This document shows positions 1 through 11,560 of a stretch of DNA of 64,000 bases, piece by piece. How positions within the stretch are numbered: position 1 is the first letter of the stretch; the number at the start of each line of letters is the position of its first letter. This stretch comes from Pezicula radicicola. Taxonomy: Eukaryota > Ascomycota > Leotiomycetes > Helotiales > Dermateaceae. Made by a program: the position numbers and the translations under genes. The notes under the pieces are model-generated. The model was not told the DNA's origin. It saw nothing but the letters and a program-made list of their open reading frames with translations, and did not search any database. The stretch is taken from NCBI GenBank assembly GCA_003008705.1, contig PDUO01000002.1, positions 576,898-640,897 on the forward strand. The letters are read 5' to 3'.

Positions 1-322
1 CAAGTATCTTCTGGAATCCGCTGGAATTCAAGCCGGAGCGGTGGTTGAAGCCGAGTCAAGATATGAAGGATGCTTTTATGCCTTTTGGAGGCGGCAGCAG
101 AGGTAAGTATCAAACTTGAAAGCGAATTATCTAAATACTAACTAAAACATTACAGTCTGTATTGGTATGCATTTAGCCTACATGGAACTGAGCCTCGCTT
201 CGGCTATGTTCTTCCGAGAATTTCCAACTGCAAAGACAGTGACCACAGAAGAAGAGATGGAGTTTGAGAATTATTTTGTCATTGCGCCAAAGGCTCACAA
301 ATGCGAAGTATTGGCGTCATAA
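1..322 (+). CDS. Cytochrome P450, C-terminal end (5' truncated by window)
   Basis: Haem-thiolate monooxygenase, probably ER-anchored; only the C-terminus lies in the window. Exons are 1-102 and 156-322, with a 53-nt intron 103-155 (donor GTAAGT, branch ACTAAC, acceptor TACAG). The first exon carries FWNPLEFKPERW, the PERF-like region. The intron splits the haem-binding motif, which reads FGGGSRVCIG when joined, so the axial cysteine is at the start of exon 2. The helix after it (MHLAYMELSLASAMFFREF) is typical of fungal P450s. The CDS ends at TAA 320-322. Substrate and CYP family cannot be told from about 90 residues. No other biosynthetic gene follows on the right, so any cluster would lie to the left. 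Confidence 0.93.
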
Positions 323-779
323 GTTTAGTACAGTAGCAGAAATCCCGTTTGAAAGGTACCGGGATTCATTAGTAGTGCAAGGAAACTGAGACACATTTTT
401 AAGTGATAATTAAGCTAAAGTAACAGCACAAATTAAACCAAGATGTACAAGGTATCAGCCCACCTGCCTTCTCCCCATTTCCAACGAAAACACCGAAGGG
501 AACCTCCTACGACCAATGATAGAGTTCACGTATTTAAAGAAGAAAGAACAGACTATAAATCAACAGGAAATATTGGGATAATCATCCTAGCTGGGCCTGT
601 TGTAGTATTGGTTCTATTTATAATAGGTCTCTAACCATGAATAATTCATAATTCATGACTTGGGGTATCTACCTTACCTATGCCCTTGCCTACCTATGCA
701 GACCTACGCTATAACATTAAGCGCCTGGAGATTGTATTTGACCGTTTAGTACACTCAGAAAGCCTTGAGCTCTTATGAG
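323..779. other. Intergenic, no gene seen
   Basis: About 460 nt between the P450 stop and the first recognisable kinase-relic sequence. One 63-codon ORF (443-634) with a hydrophobic end has no family resemblance, and I do not call it a gene. The N-terminal part of the kinase relic may once have lain here but is no longer readable. Confidence 0.5.
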
Positions 780-3700
780 ATGTCCTGTCCACCCATTCAC
801 GAATCTCAAGCTTTGTAGCAATTGTTACAATAGGAGGAGAGTTTAACATCTTGTCGGAACTAGAGATCATGGACTTGGAGCACTTACTTTATCAAAATGA
901 GTCTCCCGGATTCGTTGCAACTTTGCAAGAAATGATACTTGAAGTTGCAAAATTAGCTGACACGCTTGCATGGCTTCATGGTGGAATTGTGGTTCCGAGT
1001 AATCTACTGCATGCACAGGAAGGTCAACTCACTTTTTACCATGTAGACTTAAAACATGCCAATATATTAGTCTATTCTATAACCAGTCTCGTGTGGAAAG
1101 GTGGAAAATCTCTGAGTTCGACATCTCAATATTTAACACACCTGTCTAGCGCTCTGTGAATCATAGAACCTCAGTATCCAACTTGCAAGTACGAGTATCA
1201 TTTGCTGGCATAAGAGAGTATCTCAGCAACACGACCCCAGGATTAACCCAGGCCGGACATCCCGGAACTTGGCGAGCTCCTGAAGCATACGATCAAGGTT
1301 CTAAGGTTCTAGGAGATAAAACTAATATCTGGTCATTCGGGTGTATTTTCGTGCAAGTCGTCGCTCGAGGACTTGGTGGCGTGGAAGAGTTTAAAAAGTT
1401 AGACCAGAAAAGGGCGAAAGCAGACAGTGGGCTCAATGATGATCGTTTCTACTGTTGTGTGGATGGCCAATACACGGTCAATCCGCATATTGATGAATGG
1501 GCTAAGCAACTTCCTCAACGTGCCATTAATGGACCATATAAATCTCTATTGTATAATTGTCAACAAGTTATTTCTATGACTCTCGAGACTACCCCAAAAG
1601 ATTGCCCAACCGCCAAGAAGATCATCAATACCTTAGCGGACTTGAAGGTACTACCCTTGCTGCCGTGGAACCGCGCATCGGATCAGTTCACGACATACTT
1701 GCAAACACCATGACAGAGTCGTCTTCTGAGCCTCACTAATATACAGAGCTTAGACAACCGGACATACCTAAAACGCGCCCCATCATAATTGAAAACGCTT
1801 TCTCTAAAATTACGTCAGAAACCAGATAGTCAATAATATTTTCGGCTTCTAGTAATAACGGTAAAACTTCTAACTTAGAAAGTATAGATTTAGCGAGGGA
1901 TCTTTCGGCAACGGGTGAGGAGATGGTTGGAGCCAAAAAGCTCCCATTGCCACAAGAAGAACCAGTCCCTGACTTACCTAGAAATCCCGAGCAAGGGCAT
2001 TTATCAGAACCCGAGGTCTTGGAAGATTTCCAGGATGACTTAGAATCGGTCGCCTCTTACAATGACAAAATTGCCTCTTAAGTATCATCCCGGATAACGA
2101 TTCAAGAGCTGAATGCCGAAAAGATCTTAGCTTCTATGCTAGCAGAGCATGTTGAGCTAAGACCATTGTTTAAGGTTGCGCAGTCAAAAGCGGGTAAATC
2201 AAGGTTTGAAAACAATCTTTGAAGGATACTGAAAGGTTATTATCTTGACCTTACTCAATTTGCAAACACAAACCTGGAGCGAGCTGCGATACATATCATA
2301 CGAAGCAGGGGAGCGCGTATTAGAGTGTCACGAGATATCGCACACCGGGTTAGACCTGACCATGAAGAACACATTGATGCGGACAACCTGTCTTTGGAAG
2401 CTCACGAAAGCTGGAGGCAACACTTGGACGACTGGATGGCTAAAACTTCTGGGTTTGCTCATTCAGCTGACTATCAAATAACGTATGATGAGGTAGACCG
2501 GGCTGAACATTCGATAGTAGAAGATGAAGTAGACCAAGCTGACTCCGACTCTGGAAGTGACCCGGACGCAAGTTTTAATATACCTTCTCTTTCCGAGGTA
2601 GAAAATCTGATGTTACGAGGATCCTCGTTTCGTTCACTTACGAGAAATATCTACCGATTTCTACTACCCAATGCATCTTTACCACTATTGCTAATCCTCC
2701 TTACAATATCTTTCGACCAAATAACCTTCTCATCCAAGGATAATGATTCAGTTCTTAATAAAGTGAAAGGATTTGTAGAAGACCATACCGAGGATAGCTG
2801 GGACTGGTGACCTCTCAAACCAAGAATGCGAAACGTAGCAAAGAATCAGACACGAGCGCTCTGGAAATGCGTAAGACCCTCTAACTTTGTTTTGTGAAGA
2901 AGTTTGTCTCTAATCTCGAGTTAGCACTGCGGCACTTCCCAGTTGGCAGAGATTCCATCCCCTCAAGCAGACACATACCGTCAGATCTTAGAAAGAAATA
3001 TATTACAGAACGACCATCTTTGTATTCATAGAAAGCGAATCCCATGGCGTATTACCTTACAGAAAGGAATCCATAAGTTAGCCAGTCCTATACCGACAGC
3101 AGCACAGCCGCCTACAGCCGCAGCAGCTACTTCCCAATCAATTAGCTTGCAAAGCATACAACCTGAATCCAGTAGTACTGGCATATAATAAGGTCCTAGT
3201 ACACTGCCTTTTTACCCTACACAAACTACCATACAAAGTCGGCAAGAAGTTCAAATTCATCTACAAGGATCGCATTTTAACCTCCATATCCTTTTTGGAG
3301 TCGAGGGACCACGGCGTACCATAGAGTTAGCCCAACTTGAAGTGACAAGCAACTATAATGACAGCGCCTTTTTTTTTGAGGACCTCAAAGATGAGTATAG
3401 ACGCCAAAGCGGATTTTGAGGTATTGGCTATCCATCTCGCAACTCAGACATTGCGATTTTGTGAAGGTTTGTCCTAACCACCCCCTAAGTCCAGAGACTT
3501 TCTAATGGTAGCTAGTTCAAAAGAAATTATGGCAAACCGCATAATCACCCTCGAAAAAGATTTTCCAGTGGACCCTAGTTATGAATATGAACCACGAGCA
3601 CGTAACCCCGACTTCGTCAATCCACCGATCCCTCCCCTCGAATTTGAGCTTGCTTTATCCGCGTGTTCCTCCAATGGCTTCTGTTCACCTTTCCACAATT

Positions 3701-4011
3701 GTTTCAAGCTGTCTACAGAAAGTTGCCTTGCTGTACAGCGCATTTCGAAGTTGAAAGGTCGATTGGAGATAAACACAAACAAGTCTCAATTTGCGTGGGG
3801 TATTTAGGCACAATACGCAATCTCTTTTCTCAACATGATACGATATCACCTATCTATGATAGCAATCATGTTTGGATTCTGGGGGTGGTGGATGGCGGTC
3901 CATCCAGATGACTTGCAAAATGCTGCAGTGCCGTTGACAATAGTTCTGGCTTTGATTTCTCTCTTTTGGAGTTCAGCTGGTGTCTTGAAGGTATTTACGA
4001 AACCTGAATAA
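780..4011 (+). pseudogene. Decayed large protein kinase-like gene with C-terminal membrane segment
   Basis: Pieces of a Ser/Thr kinase-like domain are readable in two frames. They are SFVAIVTIGGEFNILSE (beta4-beta5, about 805-856), HVDLKHANIL (catalytic loop, about 1039-1068), WKISEFDIS (degenerate DFG, about 1102-1128), GTWRAPE (about 1267-1287) and NIWSFG (about 1324-1341). A frameshift lies near 1075 and a TAG at 1147-1149. Another frame continues from about 1650 with an acidic linker and stops at 1737, 1827, 2079 and 2220. It then gives a long readable piece (2223-2807) ending in a hydrophobic helix, and another at 2943-3185. Further on, FFFEDLKDEYRRQSGF (about 3370-3417), RHCDFVK (about 3445-3465), NPPIPP (about 3619-3636) and a C-terminal pair of hydrophobic segments (about 3810-4008, TAG at 3805-3807) match a family of large fungal proteins I know only as hypothetical. 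Joining the two halves into one gene is inference. Introns could explain some frame changes but not all the stops. Confidence 0.65.
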
Positions 4012-6120
4012 TATCCTGATCCATGAATAATGGCTACCGTGGCAGGGATTCAGCACTCTGCTCGTTTACAATCGCTTAACGCGTCTCAGAGGCAAATACA
4101 GGAAGTTTACTGGCTAGAACTGCTCTGTTTGATCGATACCTTAGTGCACGTCCCTGTGGCCCAAGCGCCTAGCCAATATTCATACGAAGTAGGTTGGGAT
4201 AGCTAGTAAGACACGCAACAAAAACACAAGACTTTCTTCGAAGAGATCATTCACGAATATAGGATTCCTAGTTAAGGGGCGATTAGGATAGTTCACTCTT
4301 AACAGAGGGCAGAAGCGGACCGTAAAATCCGATGCTAGACCGGGTTTGTGACTGAAGGCTCTTTGTTACTGTAAGTTGATGAGTGAGCACCCTTCTGTCC
4401 AACGGCTCGCTAGCTATCGCTTAGAGGCGCTCTAGTTTTGCAAGTGTTGCCCAAGTACGTAGCATCTGAGAAAACTTATAAATGGCTCGCAGGGTCCCCC
4501 ATTGTAATATATCCTGAAGAGTGAGGAGAATCACGCTATTTCCAGCCTGAAGGGCATCGCTTTTCAGGGTTTATTACAAGGGCAATCCCAACTAGTGATT
4601 GATGAATTTTCTCAGATGCTACGATATTTACTAAACAGAGATGCCAATGCTATGCAGGGTTATTATTCATAGTGTACCCTTGGGTAGAAACCTTTGGGAG
4701 AGCTAATGATAATAAGCGATGTCCCCCTAGATATGGATATTGTCATACATACTTCCGCGCTTGCTTGGTGGACATTACCTCGGAAAGGAAGACCTTTTTT
4801 GGATACTTTCCCAATCGCTAATTCTTATGCTTCTCAGAAATGATTAAATTAATGGTACTATAGTGCTGCACAGAAGCTTAGCAGGTTGTTCGTCTCCTAT
4901 CAGCTGTTGTTGAAGGAAGGTTACCTCGTACAGCCGGAGACGAGGTCTTGGTGATAATCGGCTCCTTTTTTTAAGGCTCGCGCTAAATTCTCGCTACAAG
5001 AAAGGGGGCGCACCCCAAGGCTTTTTAGGCTTCGCATCGCCGTTTGACCTGCAGCACAAGGTCTTCAGCATCTGCACCTACATGATCGGTATCATAGGTC
5101 ATAGGCGACAGAAGTACATAGAATTATCTATCATACAGTACTTAGTATTCTCTGTCAGGCTGCTTCAACTACCCCAATAATTCCAGATTTGATTTTTTTT
5201 TATTAACTGTCACGGTCCCCATACCCCAACATCCTGGGAATTAATGAACATCAATTTGCCTAAAAATACGAATATTGACAATCTCGATAACTGTGAATTT
5301 TCTCCGGCTTGTTCGGTCATGCCGGGCCGCGATGATAGCAAACTTTTGCCTATCCGAATAATGATATTAATTGCTAAATATTATTGAGATGGGTGCAAAG
5401 AGAGAGAGAGAAAAAAAGCCCCACTGTCCGAGACATGTCTTGAATAAGAATAACTACCGTCAAACAGGCAGTCTCTAGGCCAATCGTGATGGGCACAGAA
5501 TATATATCAGTCGACTAAGTTCTGTCATCGTAACGCTCAGACAAGCAAGTAAATATACAACAGTAAGAGAGAGGTCGATTGGGGAGGTGATCACACACCA
5601 CTTGTTGCGGAGAAAGGACGGTTTGCTTTGGGCACAATTCCTGTGCGCAGGCTGCACCCCTTTCACCAAGCTGATAGGGGCGCAATGGCTTCAGCATGCA
5701 CCGTGAATGGCACAACAATGGATCCGAAGGGCTTAGGGTTTATAGAACGAGGCGGCCACCGGACCTTTGAATGGTCTTTGCAAAGCTGGTCGCAAACTAT
5801 AAAGACCAAAAGGGCTTGGAGTTGTGTAGACAAGGTTGTGCCCTTCAGGGGAGATGACGAGACGCGTTGGAAGGGATTGTGCGGAAGGAAGGAATGACTT
5901 ACATACAAAGGGGTGGGACCACCAGCTTGTTGCTGGCTGGCTGCTTGGAAATCTGCTTGGGTTGCTTTGTTTAGGAAGAAGAAAAGAAAAGCCAGAGTAT
6001 TATTATTATTTCTTACATATCCATATATATATATACTACACACACAAAACACACCTTACTCACAGAGGCTGGAGCACACGAAACTTGGGAATTATTTGGG
6101 CAGCATCACTCACTACCACC
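4012..6120. other. Intergenic, 2.1 kb, low complexity patches
   Basis: No credible coding region is visible. The only clear structure is a short purine run with an (AG)n core at about 5397-5417. Overlapping ORFs on both strands at 5475-6060 share the same bases in several frames and show no family motif. The last few hundred bases are probably 5' untranslated region of the ERF4-like gene. Confidence 0.5.
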
Positions 6121-8105
6121 ATGAGAGTATGAAGAAGTTCTCAGCTGGCAGCCGGATTTTGGGGATACATTTAGCGAGGAGCTGGCCTGAAAACCCCTGG
6201 ACCTGCATGAGAGGGAACCTGCATTATTCGCGCCCTGGCACCAGCACCAGCACCAGCACAAGACTCGAGAATTATTGCTTGCATCCACCACCAATTCGAC
6301 GACATCAAACCCTTCCTCTTCATCTTCATACCCTTCATTATTCACGACAATATTGCCAGACATCACCACTACCTGCACCTGGGCGAGGACGGCGACGAGG
6401 ACGGCGACAACGCTCTCGCACCCCCGATACCCACGCTCTCTTCTTTAGCGCAGGCGCGCTTCCATTCCAACGGCTTCCTCAGGCCCTCCAGCAGCTGACA
6501 ATCTCGAGTCGACAGCCGCCGTGAACCCCAATGCGCCTGCAAACCCACGAATCCCGTCCCCAAGCGTCCAACCTCCATACCCCTCTCCTGCGAAATCGCA
6601 ATCGAGGTCAGGAGGGCCACAAGTACGAGTAACCACCCCTACCCGCTGGAGCCTCCGGAACGCATTAATCGGCGCGTCGAATCCCACGACCCCGTTTCGC
6701 AATCGCGCAAACACACAATCCAGTGTAGCTACAAATCGAATTGGACTAGGACGACCGCGACGACCAAGTGCCTCGCGACTGTGGAATCCTACCAATTCAA
6801 CCCCGAGAGTCTTTACTGACACCCAGAAACAAAAGAGGAGGGTTCGCGCAGATAGTGACGCAGACCCTGTAAACGCTGTCCCGCTTTCGCATCCTGGGTT
6901 GCATCTCAAGGAAGAGGGTACAGCAGGCGGTGAATATCCCTTGCTGACACTACCTGAGCAGAGGCAGAACCGACATTCTGCAAGTACCCGGGCGAGTTTA
7001 CAAGTTGAAAGGAGTGGATCGTCGAGCACGAATGCAAATCGGATCTCGTTGCCACGTAGCGTGAGCATCGATATCGAGCGAAGGAAAAGCCGTGGATCGC
7101 CAACAGACTCGGTCAAGGGAGTTGATAAAGGAAAAGGGAAGGCAGTAGACGAGATCGATTTCGCACCAAAGCAGGAGGAGAAGAAGGTTACAGGTCTGAG
7201 AAAGAGAGGACAGAGTTTATCACGATTAGAAGCAGATATACCAACCGGAGGCATACCCATCGCAGGCCTCTCGTTTCCCCAGAAAGATAGAAAAGGAAAA
7301 GGCAAAGCTGTTGCAGACATGTCTACCGATCTTGAGCGTGGGCCGAATACACAACCTTCATATCACTCAGGCAAGCTCCCAAATGCCAACACTTCTAATG
7401 CATCCTTTCACAGCCACCATAGTGGTATCGGCCCAGCACTGTCCTCGAATGCCACCTCCATAATTGGTTCCGATGGACCTGCTCAGGATCTTGGTGAAGA
7501 ATGGGGACCTCAGCACCCTTGCTTTCCTCACATGAACCCACACGTCCCGATATCCTCACCTCTTTACCAAACCACCCGCATAATACGGATACGGAGAGAC
7601 TGGATGATGGAAGGGGACCTAGCTCCAACATTTTCAAACCTGTATCCTGAAATTCTAGACCCTGCAGGGGTAACAGAACAAGATTTCCGGCAGATAGTCG
7701 AGCGTGTGAACGAAGAATTGATCCCTGCCTTTAATCCGTACGGTGTTCGAAATATCTTAGATGGGTTCCTAGGTCTGGTTACGGGGTGGATATGGGACGA
7801 CCTTGGCTTGACGGGAGTGAAGTCGCGGCTACGGAAAGTTGAGAAGTTCATTGAGGAGTGGAATGCCGAAATGGAGAAGAAGGTAAATGCCTCCAAGGAT
7901 GACGGTGCTGCTCCTTCTCTAGCGCCGAGGATCGTGCCGCTGAGAAGGACGGGATACATGAACGTGAGTCTTGCCCTTCCGGCGTCATCCTACCCCAAAT
8001 TACTAATGCACCCCACAGCTCGACATTCAAGTCCCCGATCCCGAAGTCCAGACCGATGAGGGAAGAACCGATACAGGACTATCCAGGCTCTCGCAGCCCT
8101 TATAA
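6121..8105 (+). CDS. ERF4 / Golgin A7-like palmitoyltransferase cofactor
   Basis: Likely regulatory subunit of the ERF2-ERF4 protein S-palmitoyltransferase that modifies Ras at the ER/Golgi. Proposed exons are 6121-6126, 6449-7963 and 8019-8105 (535 aa). The ERF4/Golgin A7 domain is clear near the C-terminus (codons at about 7570-7860): IIRIRRDWMMEGDL, FSNLYPEIL, a helix with VNEELIPAFNPYGVRN, then TGWIWDDLGLTGVKSRL. The first about 350 residues are basic, Ser/Pro-rich and probably disordered, which is common in fungal members. The second intron (55 nt, TACTAAT branch) is secure. The first exon is inferred: ATGAGA in the context ACTACCACC, donor GTATGA, then a pyrimidine-rich TTTCTTTAG acceptor at 6448. 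The reading frame is open from 6449 with no early in-frame ATG upstream of 7309, which is what requires an upstream exon. Confidence 0.85.
6233..6264. repeat. CAGCAC hexanucleotide microsatellite
   Basis: About four tandem CAGCAC units inside the proposed first intron of the ERF4-like gene. It is short, and no function can be inferred. Confidence 0.6.
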
Positions 8106-9678
8106 ATATAATGTCTTATTGGCACAAGCTAGTGCTATGCTCTAATTTTCTTTGTACAACTAAACTGGATTACGGACTGGGGGGAACGATATGGTATTAT
8201 AAGGAAAGAACGGAAGGAAGAAGATTATTGTTGGATACCCACTCCTCATGAGGACGCTTTTTTTTTGCTTTATTTTCATGGCTGCCAGGGAGTCTTTTTT
8301 TTTAACCTCATTGCGTTGCATAGCGTTGCGAGAGGGTTTGTGGCTGATGGGTTTTTGGATTGGAGCATTTGTGAAATGATGGACGAGGGTGGGCGTACTG
8401 ACCTACTTTTAGCCTGTTCTGTGTTTTTGTGTTTCTTGTTTTTTTGTTGTGTTTGACCCCGCTGTGGTCCCATTGTGTGTACTTATGATTTTTTAATATA
8501 TATAATGGCATCTTCTCCAGAGTTTGAGGGGTCATTGAAGATCCTGTTTTGAAGCAATATTATTTTTGAGCTTGGTTGTGTTAAGCTGGTAGGTATGTTG
8601 TGAATATTTTGCTCTAGTAGGGTAAGCCAGAGACAATTCGTCTCAAAACTCTGCTTGCTTTTTATTTCACTGTATGCTTTGTTGGAGCTTTATTAGATAG
8701 GGTAAGTGATGTTTGTCGGACAATTGAGATAACATAAATACTAGTATCCTTATAAGTTCCTGAAATATGTAAGTTGTAGAATTGTTAAATTGTTATTGCG
8801 TAGATTACTAGATTAGTTAAAGGCACGTTTTTCTAAGCGTTCTGAAGTTGACTGACTGTTGGGGGAGGAGGGGGTATTAGCTGGCTAAGCTGGCTTTTAG
8901 TAGTGAGGTTGAGGTTGATGGTTAATAGGATTGTTGGGAAGGAAAGAGACTTTAGAGGTGAAATCGGAAGATTTGTAGGTAGAAAGAGTATATTTAAAAT
9001 TGGGAGAATCAATTTCGTTATTTGTATGTGATGGTAGGTAGTACACGGTTTCTTTTGTTTCTGGGTAGTCTCTATTTAATTCTGAGGACCTAGAGCCTTG
9101 TTGGCTCTTTGATTGTGTGATGGAATAAAGAAGAAATGTATTTGTGGTTAGAGATGTCGATTTAGAAATCTTGGTTGGATACGGAGTTGAGGGAGTGTTT
9201 GTTTAGGTCTTTTTTTCCCGGGATACTTATGTGTAATGTTACTTACCTAGAAGTCATTCTGTACTTGAATTTACAGTAGTTCTTTTACACTATACTGTGA
9301 TTTGATAAAGAACTTTGAAGTCTTGATGTGAATCAAATCAATTAATCAACCAGTTGATTTTGAATGTTTAAAGGAGTGGATAGTAGCTCAGCTACTTTTG
9401 GGGAGCATTAAATACATAGATAGAACCTTATCATTCTCTTAAAAAAGACGCAAAAAGTAAAAGAAAACATCGTTCCTCGTAAAAGTATACATTCCGTAAG
9501 GTGATCATCTCGCTTGCTTGCCTGCCTGTTGAGAAATAACTCAAAAAAGTTGCATAGGAAAAGACGAAGAAAAAGGAAAAGAAAGGTATATCAAAACAAA
9601 AATATGCCGCTCCATCCCCATCAGTACCAAATATCTTATTTTGAGAGTTTCTGTGTGATTTGTTGTTGTTGCGACCAT
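8106..9678. other. Intergenic between convergent genes
   Basis: The 1.6 kb lies between the stops of the ERF4-like gene (+) and the STE3-type receptor (-), so it holds the 3' regions of both. The + strand is G/T-rich at about 8270-9200. I see no coding family, RNA gene or strong repeat. Confidence 0.5.
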
Positions 9679-11560
9679 TTAAGAAGAACTTGATTGCTCA
9701 ATAACAATATCCCTAAATAAACCCTCTTTCTTCAATGCCTCCATTTCTCTTCTTTCCCTCTCCCTATAAGCTCTTGTTCCCATCTTCGGCTCCCACTCAT
9801 CGTCTAATAGTGGACTGTCTCCGAGACTTGCGCGATCAGACCAGATTTGTGTTTGGACTGTTGGCGCTGTTGGCGGTGTTGGTGCTGTAGGTGCTACGAA
9901 GGTTATTATGTCTGGGTCTTGAGATTGTTGATGAGGATTTGAGTGGGTTTGAGATTCGAGGTCGAGTTGAGAGTTGTTGTTTGTTTGGTGATATGGTTGT
10001 GGGTGTGGGTAGCAAGTTTCGGGGAAGGAGTTGGTGCCGCAGGTGCATTGTGCTGTTGTATCGTTTTTGGCGGTTTTGGATTTGTGATGGAAGAGTGGGA
10101 AGGGGAGGTTTATTTGAGTACGTAAGGGACCAAGGAAGCTGCGGGTGTGGTATTGTGTGTTTGATGGTTGGTTATCGAAGCGGTGGTAAGATGGTTGGGG
10201 GTACGACAGTGGACTTGTGGAGAGTGTGTCTGGTCTGAGAGATTGTTTGCGCGGTGAAGTTGGAGATTCTGAGAGGGATAAGTGCTCAAATGTTGCGGCG
10301 GAGGCTTTGCGGGATTTTGAACTGATAGGCTTGTTAGTCTGGAGATTTTAATTGGACAAGGGAAGACACTTACTGGATTGAGCATTCTGTGAATGTTCCT
10401 TCACTGGCCTTTCTGCTTCCCTTATCAAAATAACGAAGAGCGAACCCAACCACATCCACTCGGCTGTGCCAACTCGCTGTACTTCCTCCTCGACTACCAA
10501 AGCGGCTGTTGCTTCCTCTCGGTTCCCGTAAGCTTGGCCAAATCTTTGCAAGTCCACATTTGACTAATATTTGTCTATAATGCTCTCTGGCTTCTCCTCC
10601 CATGCCGAAGAAGAAGAAAGTCAATGCTGATTGAGCGATCGAACTCCAAGGTACGAATTGGGCGCCTCCTGGTTGATCTACAAGAGGAATGAAGTTGATT
10701 ATCTTCCAGGTTTCAGAGTCGTGAATCCGTGACCATGAGTATGGATAGAAGTCGCCATAGAGCTGTGACATGTTAAGGTAGAAGAAGTACATGACGATGG
10801 GGAAGAAGATTATGAGAAGCGAGCTGGCGAATAAGAAGAGTTTCATGAACCCGCGACTTGTGAGATTGGATCCGGAGGAGGAAAGTGTGCGGGAAAAGGT
10901 ATCGCGGTGTTTGCGGAGTCTGTAGACGACAAGAACTGAGGATATATTAGACTAGGTTCAATGTGATCTAAGGAGGTACTTACGGGCGTAGTAGGCGTTG
11001 ATAATTCCATATACAGGAGCCCAGATCCAGACTATTAGAATGGTTGGCCAGCTGGTGTCCAGAGAATCCTGACATCCATAAATCGTGAGTATATTGTACC
11101 GATTAGACTGAACGATGTAGTGAAGAATGATCTGAAGAACTGGGATCGTGAAGCAGAAAGCAATGTCAAAGATGATCTTTCTTCGCTTGGCTGCTGCAGT
11201 CTGTGAGACTGGGTTGTCAATGTCAAAGGCCCGAGCAAGATTCATGGTGATGCAGCAGGTAGTTGTGGAGACCGAAGTGATGATTGGATCTATAAGGATC
11301 TGGGAAACGTCGCACCAGCCATATCCCTTCCACCACTTCGAGAAATCATCGTTTGGCCAAAGAATGGTGCTGACGAACTGGATGAAATTGTGTACACACA
11401 GGACGACGATGAGACTGCACATGGGGACATTGTTCCGGGCAAGGTGCTCCTTGAATGGTATCGCCGCAGAGATGATTGCCAAAACGCAGAAGACTGGTAT
11501 GGCGATGGCATTGCCGTTTGTTCCGTAAGAGAGCGGAGTAGTTTCCGTTGAGCTACTCAT
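9679..11560 (-). CDS. STE3-type pheromone receptor (class D GPCR)
   Basis: Plasma-membrane receptor for the lipopeptide (a-factor type) mating pheromone, signalling through a heterotrimeric G protein to the mating MAPK cascade. Exons on the minus strand are 11560-10984, 10935-10374 and 10321-9679 (593 aa). Introns are 48 and 52 nt with GTAAGT donors, and the phases fit. Seven hydrophobic helices fill residues about 15-300. STE3 hallmarks are visible: GYGWCDVSQI before helix 3, then CCITMNLARAF, and a basic loop AAAKRRKIIFD before helix 4. The last about 260 residues are a hydrophilic Ser/Pro/Gln-rich cytoplasmic tail, long for the family but usual in Pezizomycotina (PRE-1 type). The ATG at 11560 is chosen because the first helix follows at once. 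An upstream in-frame extension to 11923 lacks family resemblance. Confidence 0.93.

Noticed and set aside
443..634. 63-codon ORF after the P450 gene
   Set aside because: No motif, no splice context, and it sits in degenerate DNA next to the kinase relic.
5475..6060. Overlapping ORFs on both strands
   Set aside because: Several frames share the same bases, none has a family motif; probably leader and intergenic sequence of the ERF4-like gene.
6445..7320. 291-codon minus-strand ORF
   Set aside because: Antisense shadow of the Ser/Pro-rich part of the ERF4-like gene; the plus strand carries the ERF4 domain in frame.
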